From positions 1 to 64,000 of the forward strand of contig DATJQI010000011.1 in the NCBI GenBank assembly GCA_035505915.1: a DNA stretch of 64,000 nucleotides. Reading direction: 5' to 3'. The notes under the pieces are model-generated. The model saw only the letters and a program-made list of their open reading frames with translations, did no database searches and was not told where the DNA came from. The position numbers and the translations under genes were made by a program. Positions 1-7,260 of the stretch are shown one piece after another; the stretch's first letter is position 1, and every line of letters begins with the position of its first letter. The stretch comes from 40CM-2-70-7 sp035505915. Its GTDB lineage: Bacteria; Gemmatimonadota; Gemmatimonadetes; Gemmatimonadales; GWC2-71-9.

Positions 1-179
1 CCGAGGGTGAAGAAGGTCCCCCGGGCCTGGTGGCGTTCCAGGAGGTCGAGAATACCGTAGACGGCGGCTTCCACCCGGGACGGCAGGGTCTCCCAGGCGC
101 TCCGGGGGACGTTCCCCTCGAAGGCGGAGACCTGAAAGTGCTCTTCGACGTCGACCGTGAAATAGTGGGCTATGGTCAT
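1..179 (-). CDS. Polysaccharide deacetylase, XrtA/exosortase-associated type (5' part only)
   Basis: Only the first 59 codons lie in the window; the gene runs off the left edge. The translation opens MTIAHYFTVDVEEHFQVS and continues to a GTFFTLG motif. This is the characteristic start of the NodB-like deacetylases found in exosortase/PEP-CTERM exopolysaccharide loci: the VDVEEH segment carries the metal-binding Asp and catalytic acids of the first NodB motif, and the TFF strand follows. Members of this family remove acetyl groups from an extracellular polysaccharide. The ATG at 179 is preceded by GGTGA seven bases upstream. It is divergent from the lipoprotein gene at 378. The PEP-CTERM protein at 3.7 kb supports the context. 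The family call is confident; the substrate is unknown. Confidence 0.85.
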   Translation of the reverse strand, partial: MTIAHYFTVDVEEHFQVSAFEGNVPRSAWETLPSRVEAAVYGILDLLERHQARGTFFTL

Positions 180-377
180 GGACTTGTCACCAAAATAAGA
201 GGATTCTTGCAAGAAGCGGGCCCGATCTGGTGCCAATTCGCATCCACCCCGACCTAGTCGGCCCCAGGGATGCCGACCTTGTGAGCCCCGTCACACTCGA
301 CTTGGGGCCGTCCTGCTGGCGGTCTGTTGGCGTGCGCGCCACCTTTCTAGGTCGCGACCCCTCCTACGGGATACCCT

Positions 378-1757
378 ATGACGCGCTCCACGACCCAAGT
401 TCTTGCCGGCATCCTCTTCGTGTGTCTTGGAGCCTGCTCAGCGGACAAGATTACCGACAACTCGAAGCTGGTTCGGTTGGCGGTGATTCCGCCCTCGGTG
501 ACGATCAAGCCATCGGCTCAACAGCTCTTCGTGGCCGGCGGTATCACCTCTGCCGGGGACACGGGTGTCGTCACGAATCCGACTTGGTCGGCAAGCGCCG
601 GGACAATCACGACCGGGGGCCTGTACACCGCGCCCGCGGCGCTCGGGACGTACTACGTGCGCGTTACGGCCGGCGCCTTGATGGATTCGGGCAAAGTGAT
701 TGTCGACACGGACAGCACCGTTCTGGTTCGGATCGTAGTGTTCCCGCACTCGGCGACCATGGCACCGTCTACCTCGACGGATTTCGCGGCACTGGGAATA
801 ACCACCCTCGGCGATACGACGATCGTTACTAACGCGACGTGGTCGGCAAGCGCGGGCACAGTCACCTCAGCGGGGCATTACACCGCCCCGGCATCGGTCG
901 GGATCTACTATGTCCGTGCCCACAGCGGGACGTTTACCGATTCGGCGATGGTCACCGTTGATAGCGCCGGGCCAGCCCCTTATTTCGCGGACAACTTTGA
1001 CTCCTATTCCGTCGGCACAACGCTGAACGGCCAGGGGTCGAACGGGTTTACGTGGGCCGGGGGCGCCGGCAGCTCAGGTGGCGCCGCCGCCATCAGCGCA
1101 GACATCTCGCATTCCGGGACGCAGTCCCTGAAGCTCACTTACGTTGGCGTAGACACCGGTCAGGACGACTGGGAGGAGCAGTACTTCGTACTCAAGCCGG
1201 CAGGCCAGGGCCTCAAAGAGGTGTGGATGGAGTGGTACGTCTACTTCCCAAGCAACTATGCATACCGCTCCAAAGAGAGTCCGAACAACAACAAGCTAGG
1301 GTACCTCTGGGCAGAGACCTATAGCGTCTCCAGCGACTTGAACAGCGGGCTCGAGTACGAGGGCCCGGCAGACGGGGATTCGGTTCACGCACACATCACG
1401 TTGCGCAGCGCCCCCAACGGGACAGACATCACCAATGGTGATGCCGGCTCGTACCACTACGGCATCTTCGATCCGATGACCGTTGCCGGTTCCTGGCACC
1501 GACTCCGCTATCACGTGCGTGCGGCTACCCCAAATGGAAGCGGCGGCTACTCGGAGAACGGGACCTTCCAAGTCTGGTTCGACGACAGTCTAATCGTTCA
1601 AAGCAAGCCGACTTATGTCATCTACACGACCATAAGCCCCGCAAATAACTTGTGGCGGAATGGCTATCTGATGGGGTGGGCCAACGCAGGCTATACCAAC
1701 AACACCTCTTTCTACATTGACGACTTCAAAGTCTGGGACGTTAACCCAGGCTGGTGA
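378..1757 (+). CDS. Lipoprotein with two Ig-like repeats and a lyase/lectin-like C-terminal domain
   Basis: 459 residues. An N-terminal lipoprotein signal ends in the lipobox CLGAC at about residue 20, so the protein should be anchored to a membrane by lipid. Two tandem Ig-like repeats follow (about 33-110 and 113-194). They share the pattern TWSASAGT, an alanine/glycine turn, then YTAPA and YYVR, so they are an internal duplication. From about residue 200 to the end is a beta-rich jelly-roll domain that starts with FADNFDSYSVG and ends with FYIDDFKVWD. It resembles polysaccharide-lyase or concanavalin-like domains of secreted carbohydrate-active proteins. Its position between a deacetylase and an exopolysaccharide-type cassette suggests binding or trimming of the surface polysaccharide. 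No catalytic residues can be assigned with confidence, so a purely binding role is possible. Confidence 0.75.
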   Translation: MTRSTTQVLAGILFVCLGACSADKITDNSKLVRLAVIPPSVTIKPSAQQLFVAGGITSAGDTGVVTNPTWSASAGTITTGGLYTAPAALGTYYVRVTAGALMDSGKVIVDTDSTVLVRIVVFPHSATMAPSTSTDFAALGITTLGDTTIVTNATWSASAGTVTSAGHYTAPASVGIYYVRAHSGTFTDSAMVTVDSAGPAPYFADNFDSYSVGTTLNGQGSNGFTWAGGAGSSGGAAAISADISHSGTQSLKLTYVGVDTGQDDWEEQYFVLKPAGQGLKEVWMEWYVYFPSNYAYRSKESPNNNKLGYLWAETYSVSSDLNSGLEYEGPADGDSVHAHITLRSAPNGTDITNGDAGSYHYGIFDPMTVAGSWHRLRYHVRAATPNGSGGYSENGTFQVWFDDSLIVQSKPTYVIYTTISPANNLWRNGYLMGWANAGYTNNTSFYIDDFKVWDVNPGW

Positions 1758-1787
1758 CGGAGGGGACCGGATCGGCTCGGGGAAATC

Positions 1788-3593
1788 CTACCGCCAGAGA
1801 AGATCGAGCGTGTAGAGCTTCAAGAATTGATCGTACAATGGGTGCGGCTCCGGCTGGTCACCGCCGGACCGCCACCCCACGTAACGGCTGATGGTCACTC
1901 GGTCCCACAGATCACATCGTAGGTCTTCGGCCAACGTCGCAAGCGCCGTACTCGATTGCAGAAACCCGAAATTGACCCATCCGAGCCGCGGGGCCGGCCA
2001 TCTGCCCCGGGTCCTGTGACTTACTGCACCCCCCACTTCCTCATAAAGCTTCCGAAGCACGCGGGACGCTTCCTGAAACCCCAGGGGTGCCCGCGCTGCC
2101 GCCAGGGTGGCCGCCAAGGGGACGGCGAGCAACTCCGGCGAGTACTTCAGGAGCATTCGGCGATTCACCAGATTGTGCACCCTGCTCGAGAGCGGGACGC
2201 CGGAAGCAAAGGGAAAGAGCTCGCCCCCAGCGAACGGCAGCGATACATCGAGGTGTCCGCGGCAGCTCCGGATCTGCGTGTTGATGTACTGCGCGCCGCG
2301 GTGCTCACTGATGAAGGCCTCGACCTGGTCGAACGTGCCCGCCACTCCTCGGCGCCCCAAGCGGGCAAGCTCCTCTTCGATAGCACCGTTCATCAGGCCC
2401 AGAGGGGCACCGAGCGCCCGCTCCCAGTCCCCTTGCAGGTACCAGTGATGCTCGAGCGACCGCACTCGCAGCAGCTCCAGGGCTGAGGCCTTTGCGACAG
2501 CCGCCGGAGGCTCAAGCCCGGTGAGAAGGGCGGCAACGGTCAAGAATTTCATCCGGTTGTCCGTGACCATGGCCGGCCCGTAATGCCCACCCAGGATCTC
2601 TCCGAATACGCCTGCTGAGACCACTGATCGCCCCTGCCCCGCAAGAACCCGGCCGGCCCGATGCCAATGCGGGAATACCACATTCTCGACGCGGGAAAAT
2701 CCCTCAGACAGAAAGCCCGGGTCCAGTACGCGCTCGTCGATGGGCTCGAGTTGGCAGGGCGAGCCGGTGATATCAGCCAGTCGTCGCACTAGGCCGAGTT
2801 CCCGGCTCCCGGTGTCGCCGTGACTGTAGCAAGAGAGGTGAAGGCCTTTGTGGGCCCCCCCCGCCAACAGCGTCCGAGAGTCCCATCCCCCCGACATCAT
2901 CAGGGACGCGCCGTCGGTGGGCACCGAACGAGCCATGGCGCGTTCGAGACGTTCCCACGACGCCTCGATCGCATCCCCGGTCACCTGGACCCGGTCGGTC
3001 CAGGCGTCGCTCCGCTCGGTGATCTCGATGGACCTGCCTTGGAGCCACCTGACCGATTGGCCGGGGAGCAGTCGTCTGATCCCACGGAATACGGTCTTGG
3101 TGCCGACGACATAGGCCTGCCGAAGAAACTCCAGCCCGGCCAGCTCGTCTCGATCGGCTCGTGTGACCTTGGCCAGAGGCTTGAGGAGGCTGCAGAACAG
3201 CACACCGCCATCGAACTCGGTGAAGTAGAGCGGAAAGGTGCCGGATGGGTCGGTGGCCAGGTGTGCGGACAACGCATCCGTACGAATGGCCGCAACGTTC
3301 CCTACGGAGCCATGGACCGGATTGAGAAACCCGCCATCCCAGGTGAAGAGATCAGGTTGCGGAGCCGCGCGTGAAGGGTGGTCCCGATGATACAGCGCCC
3401 ACTCACCATCGATCCCAGCGACCAACCCCGGCTCGACCTCAAACGCCGGAGGGGTCGATCCAAATGCGTGCCCTCCCAGCATCCATCCTGATCCGCGCAG
3501 GACGGCCGCGGATGGCCAGCGCGCATGGACCTCCCTCCAGAGGGCCTCGGAGGACTCTGGAGACGTTCCAACCGCACCAAAGAGCGCGGGCAC
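1788..3593 (-). CDS. Asparagine-synthase-related protein lacking the glutaminase cysteine
   Basis: 601 residues. The N-terminal part resembles a class II glutamine amidotransferase fold. The C-terminal part is an ATP-pyrophosphatase synthetase domain with the PP-loop SGGWDS at residues 234-239. Canonical AsnB begins Met-Cys, and that cysteine is the glutaminase nucleophile; here the start codon (GTG at 3593) is followed by Pro-Ala-Leu. The protein therefore should not hydrolyse glutamine, at least not by the usual route. It might use free ammonia or join other substrates, as beta-lactam synthetase does. AsnB-like proteins are common in exosortase and exopolysaccharide loci. The 3' end converges with the lipoprotein gene, with 30 bases between them. 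The GTG start has no strong Shine-Dalgarno sequence. Confidence 0.8.
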   Translation of the reverse strand: MPALFGAVGTSPESSEALWREVHARWPSAAVLRGSGWMLGGHAFGSTPPAFEVEPGLVAGIDGEWALYHRDHPSRAAPQPDLFTWDGGFLNPVHGSVGNVAAIRTDALSAHLATDPSGTFPLYFTEFDGGVLFCSLLKPLAKVTRADRDELAGLEFLRQAYVVGTKTVFRGIRRLLPGQSVRWLQGRSIEITERSDAWTDRVQVTGDAIEASWERLERAMARSVPTDGASLMMSGGWDSRTLLAGGAHKGLHLSCYSHGDTGSRELGLVRRLADITGSPCQLEPIDERVLDPGFLSEGFSRVENVVFPHWHRAGRVLAGQGRSVVSAGVFGEILGGHYGPAMVTDNRMKFLTVAALLTGLEPPAAVAKASALELLRVRSLEHHWYLQGDWERALGAPLGLMNGAIEEELARLGRRGVAGTFDQVEAFISEHRGAQYINTQIRSCRGHLDVSLPFAGGELFPFASGVPLSSRVHNLVNRRMLLKYSPELLAVPLAATLAAARAPLGFQEASRVLRKLYEEVGGAVSHRTRGRWPAPRLGWVNFGFLQSSTALATLAEDLRCDLWDRVTISRYVGWRSGGDQPEPHPLYDQFLKLYTLDLLWR

Positions 3594-3660
3594 CTGCTAC
3601 TCTGGCACTTGATGGGCTGAGGGGCGGACAGTCGTCATTCCCAAAACTTAAGACAATCCG

Positions 3661-3695
3661 GAAAAAACGGGCCCGGCGTTCGTCGCGCCGGGCCC
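3661..3695 (-). terminator. Rho-independent terminator of the PEP-CTERM gene
   Basis: A perfect 10-bp stem GGGCCCGGCG/CGCCGGGCCC (3669-3678 with 3686-3695) has a 7-base loop. On the minus strand it is followed directly by a run of six T (plus-strand aaaaaa at 3662-3667). It starts 26 bases past the stop of the minus-strand gene ending at 3722. It is the clearest intrinsic terminator in the window. Confidence 0.85.
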
Positions 3696-3721
3696 CGGAA
3701 ATCCGCGTTTTAGTTAAAGCT

Positions 3722-4462
3722 TCAGGCTGTCGGGAGCTCTTCCCGATGGCGCCGGCGAGTCAGGATGCCGCCACCCATGCCGAGGAGGCCGGTTCCGAGG
3801 AGCACAACGGTCATCGGCTCGGGGGCCACGCTGCCGACGGTCGGCGACGGATCGGCGCAGTTCCGGCCGGTGTCGCAGGCCAGGTTCCCCGCGAAGGGCA
3901 CCTGGGTCGAGTTCCAGCGGAGCGCCACACCGTTGAGATCGTAGTGCTGGTTCTGCCCGAAGGTGAAGTCGAACTGGACGTACGGCACGCCCGGGAACGA
4001 GTTGCAGGTGGACCAGTGCGTGACGTTGCGGCCGCCGGGGTTGGTGCATCCCGTGATTCCGTTGTTGCCGCGGGCGCCGATGTAGAGATCCGTGCCGCCC
4101 TTGATGCCGGTGTTGTTGGCGGCGGACCAGAACGACGTGATGTTCGTCTGGTGGCCGTTCTGGACGTAATGGACGCCGTAGTTGGCCACGGTCCCCGTGA
4201 AGTCGTACAGGGAGCTGGTGTGGTAGAGGCCGATGGCGTTGATGGTGTTCAAGGAGCCCATCGAGCCCTGAAGGTTCCAGACCTGCATCGACAGGGTGTT
4301 CCCCACCGACTGGAGCCTTACCGAGGCGCAGACCCGCAGCGCCCCCATGACGCAGTAGTTGTCGAAGTTGAGGCCGTCCGCCCGCGCGACGCCGGGTGCC
4401 ACCATCAGGCTCCCCGCCACGCTCAGCGCCAGCCACCCACGCTTGCCGGTGAAACCGGTCAT
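3722..4462 (-). CDS. PEP-CTERM sorting domain protein
   Basis: 246 residues from the ATG at 4462, which has GAGGG eight bases upstream; the in-frame TTG 15 bases earlier lacks such a site. An N-terminal signal peptide (about 1-28, ending GVARA) is followed by a beta-rich body of about 180 residues with four to six cysteines and no family I recognise. The C-terminus is a textbook PEP-CTERM signal: Pro-Glu-Pro at 214-216, then a hydrophobic helix, then Arg-Arg-Arg. Such proteins are exported and processed by an exosortase, usually XrtA, in strains making the matching exopolysaccharide. No exosortase gene is in the window, so it presumably lies to the left, beyond the deacetylase. The gene is monocistronic, with its own terminator. 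The 225 bases upstream hold no recognised element. Confidence 0.9.
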   Translation of the reverse strand: MTGFTGKRGWLALSVAGSLMVAPGVARADGLNFDNYCVMGALRVCASVRLQSVGNTLSMQVWNLQGSMGSLNTINAIGLYHTSSLYDFTGTVANYGVHYVQNGHQTNITSFWSAANNTGIKGGTDLYIGARGNNGITGCTNPGGRNVTHWSTCNSFPGVPYVQFDFTFGQNQHYDLNGVALRWNSTQVPFAGNLACDTGRNCADPSPTVGSVAPEPMTVVLLGTGLLGMGGGILTRRRHREELPTA

Positions 4463-4687
4463 CGGTTCAGCCCTCAAGTAGGGTCCATGAAGGTGCCGCG
4501 TCCTGCCTTCCCGGGCCCTTGCTTAAGCAGGTTTCGGGCCAAACGCCGAAACCGACCGGTGCCAGTGTAAGTCATTGTAAATCAATATGTTGTCTGTGAC
4601 GATCACCCTTGGCCCTGCCCCGAGGACTGTGGCAGTGTGTCGGGCGTGCAACACTGATTGTCGGCCCAATTCCGCAGCCCCCACTAC

Positions 4688-4846
4688 CTAAAAGATCGTG
4701 TAGATGAAGGGAGCCAGCGCTGACCCCTGTGCGAAAATCAGCAGAGCGCCGACGAGCAGCAGGATCAGCACCATCGGCAAGAGCCACCACTTTTTCCGGA
4801 CCTTCGCATACCCCCAGAACTGCCCCATCAAGCCCGTCCTGGCCAT
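4688..4846 (-). CDS. DUF5989 family small membrane protein
   Basis: A 52-residue protein. The core MGQFWGYAKVRKKWWLLP is followed by a single strongly hydrophobic helix and a short tail ending FIYTIF. This matches the DUF5989 family, whose members are about 50 residues long and sit next to SxtJ-like and carbamoyltransferase genes in exopolysaccharide and secondary-metabolite clusters. The ATG at 4846 gives a six-residue extension; the second Met at 4828 is the start usual in the family. The gene begins 12 bases after the SxtJ stop and is clearly in the same operon. The function is unknown; it is probably a small inner-membrane partner of SxtJ. Confidence 0.85.
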   Translation of the reverse strand: MARTGLMGQFWGYAKVRKKWWLLPMVLILLLVGALLIFAQGSALAPFIYTIF

Positions 4847-4857
4847 CGCTATCCCCC

Positions 4858-5253
4858 TTAAAACTGCGTCTCGAGGTTACTCCGGCCGCCCGACGGCGCC
4901 GGCACCCAGAACCCGCCATCCCGCTCCCGATGCCGCAGCGGATTCTTCCCCACCAGCCGCAGCAGCACGCCGATGGGTGTCACCACCACGAAATACACGG
5001 CCCCCGCCACAATGGGCGCCGTCACCTTCGAGATGGCGTTCGCCAGCCCCATCCACGCCTGGTTCACCCGGGTGAGCCGGGCCGGAACGAAAATACCGGC
5101 CAGCACCAGCACCCCCCCCAGCGCCCACAACACCCGCGGAGCCCAATAGTGCCCGCGCCACGCCGAGAGCGCCCCCAAGACGAGGAACGCGATCCCCACC
5201 GTGAACGCGAACTTGCGGCCTTCCCGCGCCGTCAGTCGAGTTGGAACTGCCAC
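4858..5253 (-). CDS. SxtJ family membrane protein
   Basis: 131 residues from the GTG at 5253. That start has a perfect GGAGG seven bases upstream and lies inside the 3' end of the carbamoyltransferase gene (22-base overlap), so translation is probably coupled. An ATG at 5277 is possible but has no such site. The protein has about three hydrophobic segments (FTVGIAFLVLGALSAW, then VLWALGGVLVLAGIF, then a third before GVLLRLVGKNPLRHR). SxtJ was named from the saxitoxin cluster, where it accompanies a carbamoyltransferase. Here it sits between the carbamoyltransferase and DUF5989. Its biochemical role is not known. Confidence 0.85.
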   Translation of the reverse strand: MAVPTRLTAREGRKFAFTVGIAFLVLGALSAWRGHYWAPRVLWALGGVLVLAGIFVPARLTRVNQAWMGLANAISKVTAPIVAGAVYFVVVTPIGVLLRLVGKNPLRHRERDGGFWVPAPSGGRSNLETQF

Positions 5254-7061
5254 CGCCAGTCCTCCGTTTCTTTCCATTCGTCCTGCTCCTCCTTGTGGAG
5301 GAGATACGGCCCCAGCACCAGCGCGTCGATGTGGGTCCGCATGAAGCAGGTGTGCGCATCCTTCGGCGTGCACACGATCGGCTCGCCGCGCACGTTGAAC
5401 GACGTGTTCACCACCACCGGACACCCCGTGAGCCTGTCGAACTCGCGGATCAGATCGTAGTAATCGGGACTCACCTCCCGGCTCACCGTCTGCACCCGCG
5501 CCGAGTAGTCGATGTGCGTCACCGCCGGAATGTCGGACCGCACCACGTTGAGCTGCTCGATGCCCCAGAGCTTCTTCTGATCCCCCGTCACCGCGATCTG
5601 CCGCTCCCGCTTCACCGGCGCCACCAGGAGCATGTAGGGCGAATCCACGTCCATCTCGAAGTAGTCCGCCACCCGCTCCCGCAACACGCTCGGCGCAAAG
5701 GGCCGGAACCCCTCGCGGAACTTGATCTTCAGGTTCATCTGCGCCTGCATCCGCGGGCTCCGCGGATCCCCCAGGATCGACCGGGCCCCCAACGCCCGCG
5801 GCCCGAACTCCATCCGGCCGTTGAACCACCCCACCACCTTCTCGTCGGCGAGGAGCCCCGCCGTCGTCTTGAAGAGACTGGCCCGGTCGAGCTTGTGATA
5901 CTTGGCGCCGACGTCATCCAGAAACGCTTTGATCTCGTCGTCACTGAACCTGGGACCCAGGTAGGCACCCTTCATCGTGTCCCGGCACCCGTCCGCCGCC
6001 CGCGGCTGCTTGAAGTGGCGGTGCCAGATCAGCTGCGCCACGCCCAGCGCCCCGCCCGCGTCACCCGCCGCCGGCTGGATCCAGAGCTTCTTGAAGGGCC
6101 CCTCCCGCAGGAGCCGCCCGTTCCCGACGCAGTTCAACGCCACCCCGCCCGCGAGGCACAGATTCTCGAGCCCCGTCGTGCGATGGACCGTGCGCGCCAT
6201 CCGCAGCATGATCTCCTCGCACACCTCCTGCACCGAGCGCGCGAGATCCATTTCCTTCTGGGTCAGGTTGGATTCCGGCTCGCGGGGCGGCCCGCCGAAC
6301 AACTGATGGAACCGGTCGTTGGTCATCGTCAGGCCGTCGAGAAATCCGAAATACTCCTGATTGAGCCGGAACGACCCGTCTTCCTTCAGCTCGATCAAGT
6401 GATCGTAGATGAGCTTGACGTACTTGGGCTCCCCGTAGGGAGCGAGCCCCATCACCTTGTATTCGCCGGAGTTGACCTTGAAGCCCGTGTAATAGGTGAA
6501 GGCCGAGTAGAGGAGACCGAGCGAATCGGGGTAGCGCATTTCCTTGAGGAGCTGGACGTCCGCGTCACGCCCCACGCCGTACGACGCCGTGGCCCACTCC
6601 CCCACGCCGTCGATGGTGAGGATCGCGGCCTCCTTGAAGGGAGACGGATAGAAAGCGCTCGCCGCGTGCGACTCGTGATGCTCGGCGTAGAACACTTCCC
6701 CGTCGAAGCCCCCCAGCTCCTTCCGGAGGTTCCGGTCCATCCAGAGCTTGTCCTTGATCCACAGGGGGCCCGCCATCAGGAACTGCTTCAGCCCCCGGGG
6801 CGCCACCGACAGGTAGGATTCGAGAATCCGCTCGAACTTGAGGATCGGCTTGTCGTAGAACCCCACCGCGCTCAGCTGATTCGCCGTAACCCCGGCTTCC
6901 TTGAGGCAGAAGGCCACGGCGTGGGCCGGAAACCCGGGGTCACCCTTCTTCCGGGTGAACCGCTCCTCGGACGCCGCCGCGATGATCTCCCCGTCCCGAA
7001 CCAGGGCCGCCGCGCTGTCGTGGTAGTAAGCCGAGATACCGAGGATAGTTACAGGCGCCAT
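5232..7061 (-). CDS. Carbamoyltransferase, NodU/TobZ family
   Basis: 609 residues from the ATG at 7061 (MAPVTILGISAYYHDS). Family members transfer a carbamoyl group from carbamoyl phosphate, via carbamoyl-AMP, to a hydroxyl of a sugar or natural product. The N-terminal Kae1-like ATPase domain has the iron-binding HHESHAASAF motif at 128-137 and LAGGVALN at 303-310. The C-terminal carbamoyltransferase domain has GRMEFGPRALGARSILGDPR at about 415-434. Length and motifs are complete. It is the first gene of the carbamoyltransferase-SxtJ-DUF5989 operon and is divergent from the di-iron-like protein gene across 199 bases. The likely job is carbamoylation of the surface polysaccharide; a diffusible product is also possible. 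The open frame extends 73 codons upstream of the chosen start, but that sequence is unlike the family. Confidence 0.92.
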   Translation of the reverse strand: MAPVTILGISAYYHDSAAALVRDGEIIAAASEERFTRKKGDPGFPAHAVAFCLKEAGVTANQLSAVGFYDKPILKFERILESYLSVAPRGLKQFLMAGPLWIKDKLWMDRNLRKELGGFDGEVFYAEHHESHAASAFYPSPFKEAAILTIDGVGEWATASYGVGRDADVQLLKEMRYPDSLGLLYSAFTYYTGFKVNSGEYKVMGLAPYGEPKYVKLIYDHLIELKEDGSFRLNQEYFGFLDGLTMTNDRFHQLFGGPPREPESNLTQKEMDLARSVQEVCEEIMLRMARTVHRTTGLENLCLAGGVALNCVGNGRLLREGPFKKLWIQPAAGDAGGALGVAQLIWHRHFKQPRAADGCRDTMKGAYLGPRFSDDEIKAFLDDVGAKYHKLDRASLFKTTAGLLADEKVVGWFNGRMEFGPRALGARSILGDPRSPRMQAQMNLKIKFREGFRPFAPSVLRERVADYFEMDVDSPYMLLVAPVKRERQIAVTGDQKKLWGIEQLNVVRSDIPAVTHIDYSARVQTVSREVSPDYYDLIREFDRLTGCPVVVNTSFNVRGEPIVCTPKDAHTCFMRTHIDALVLGPYLLHKEEQDEWKETEDWRWQFQLD

Positions 7062-7129
7062 CTCTGGGGTGGTCTCCCTGGGCGTTTTGGGTGCCGAATC
7101 GAGGTGAGCGAGGCTCGCGGGTGCAATTC

Positions 7130-7157
7130 TTGCGCCGCTAACGGCGCCCACTACAAT
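7130..7157 (+). promoter_or_regulatory. Candidate sigma70-type promoter with a palindrome in its spacer
   Basis: TTGCGC (7130-7135), a 16-base spacer and TACAAT (7152-7157) point towards the gene at 7261. The palindrome GCGCCG-CTAA-CGGCGC (7132-7147) occupies the spacer, where a repressor could bind. This is pattern matching only; the -10 is good and the -35 moderate. Confidence 0.35.
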
Positions 7158-7260
7158 ACGCTGACCGTGTGAACGGTTCCAGACGGGGACCGGCCCGGCT
7201 GCCCCAACGGCGTCTTGTTGCGCCAGCGCAGCATCCTGAGGCGGCGTCGCTCCCGGGCAA

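Noticed and set aside
4463..4687. Sigma54-type promoter upstream of the PEP-CTERM gene (TGGCAC on the minus strand)
   Set aside because: The -24-like TGGCAC is present, but no GC dinucleotide sits at the -12 spacing, so the match fails.
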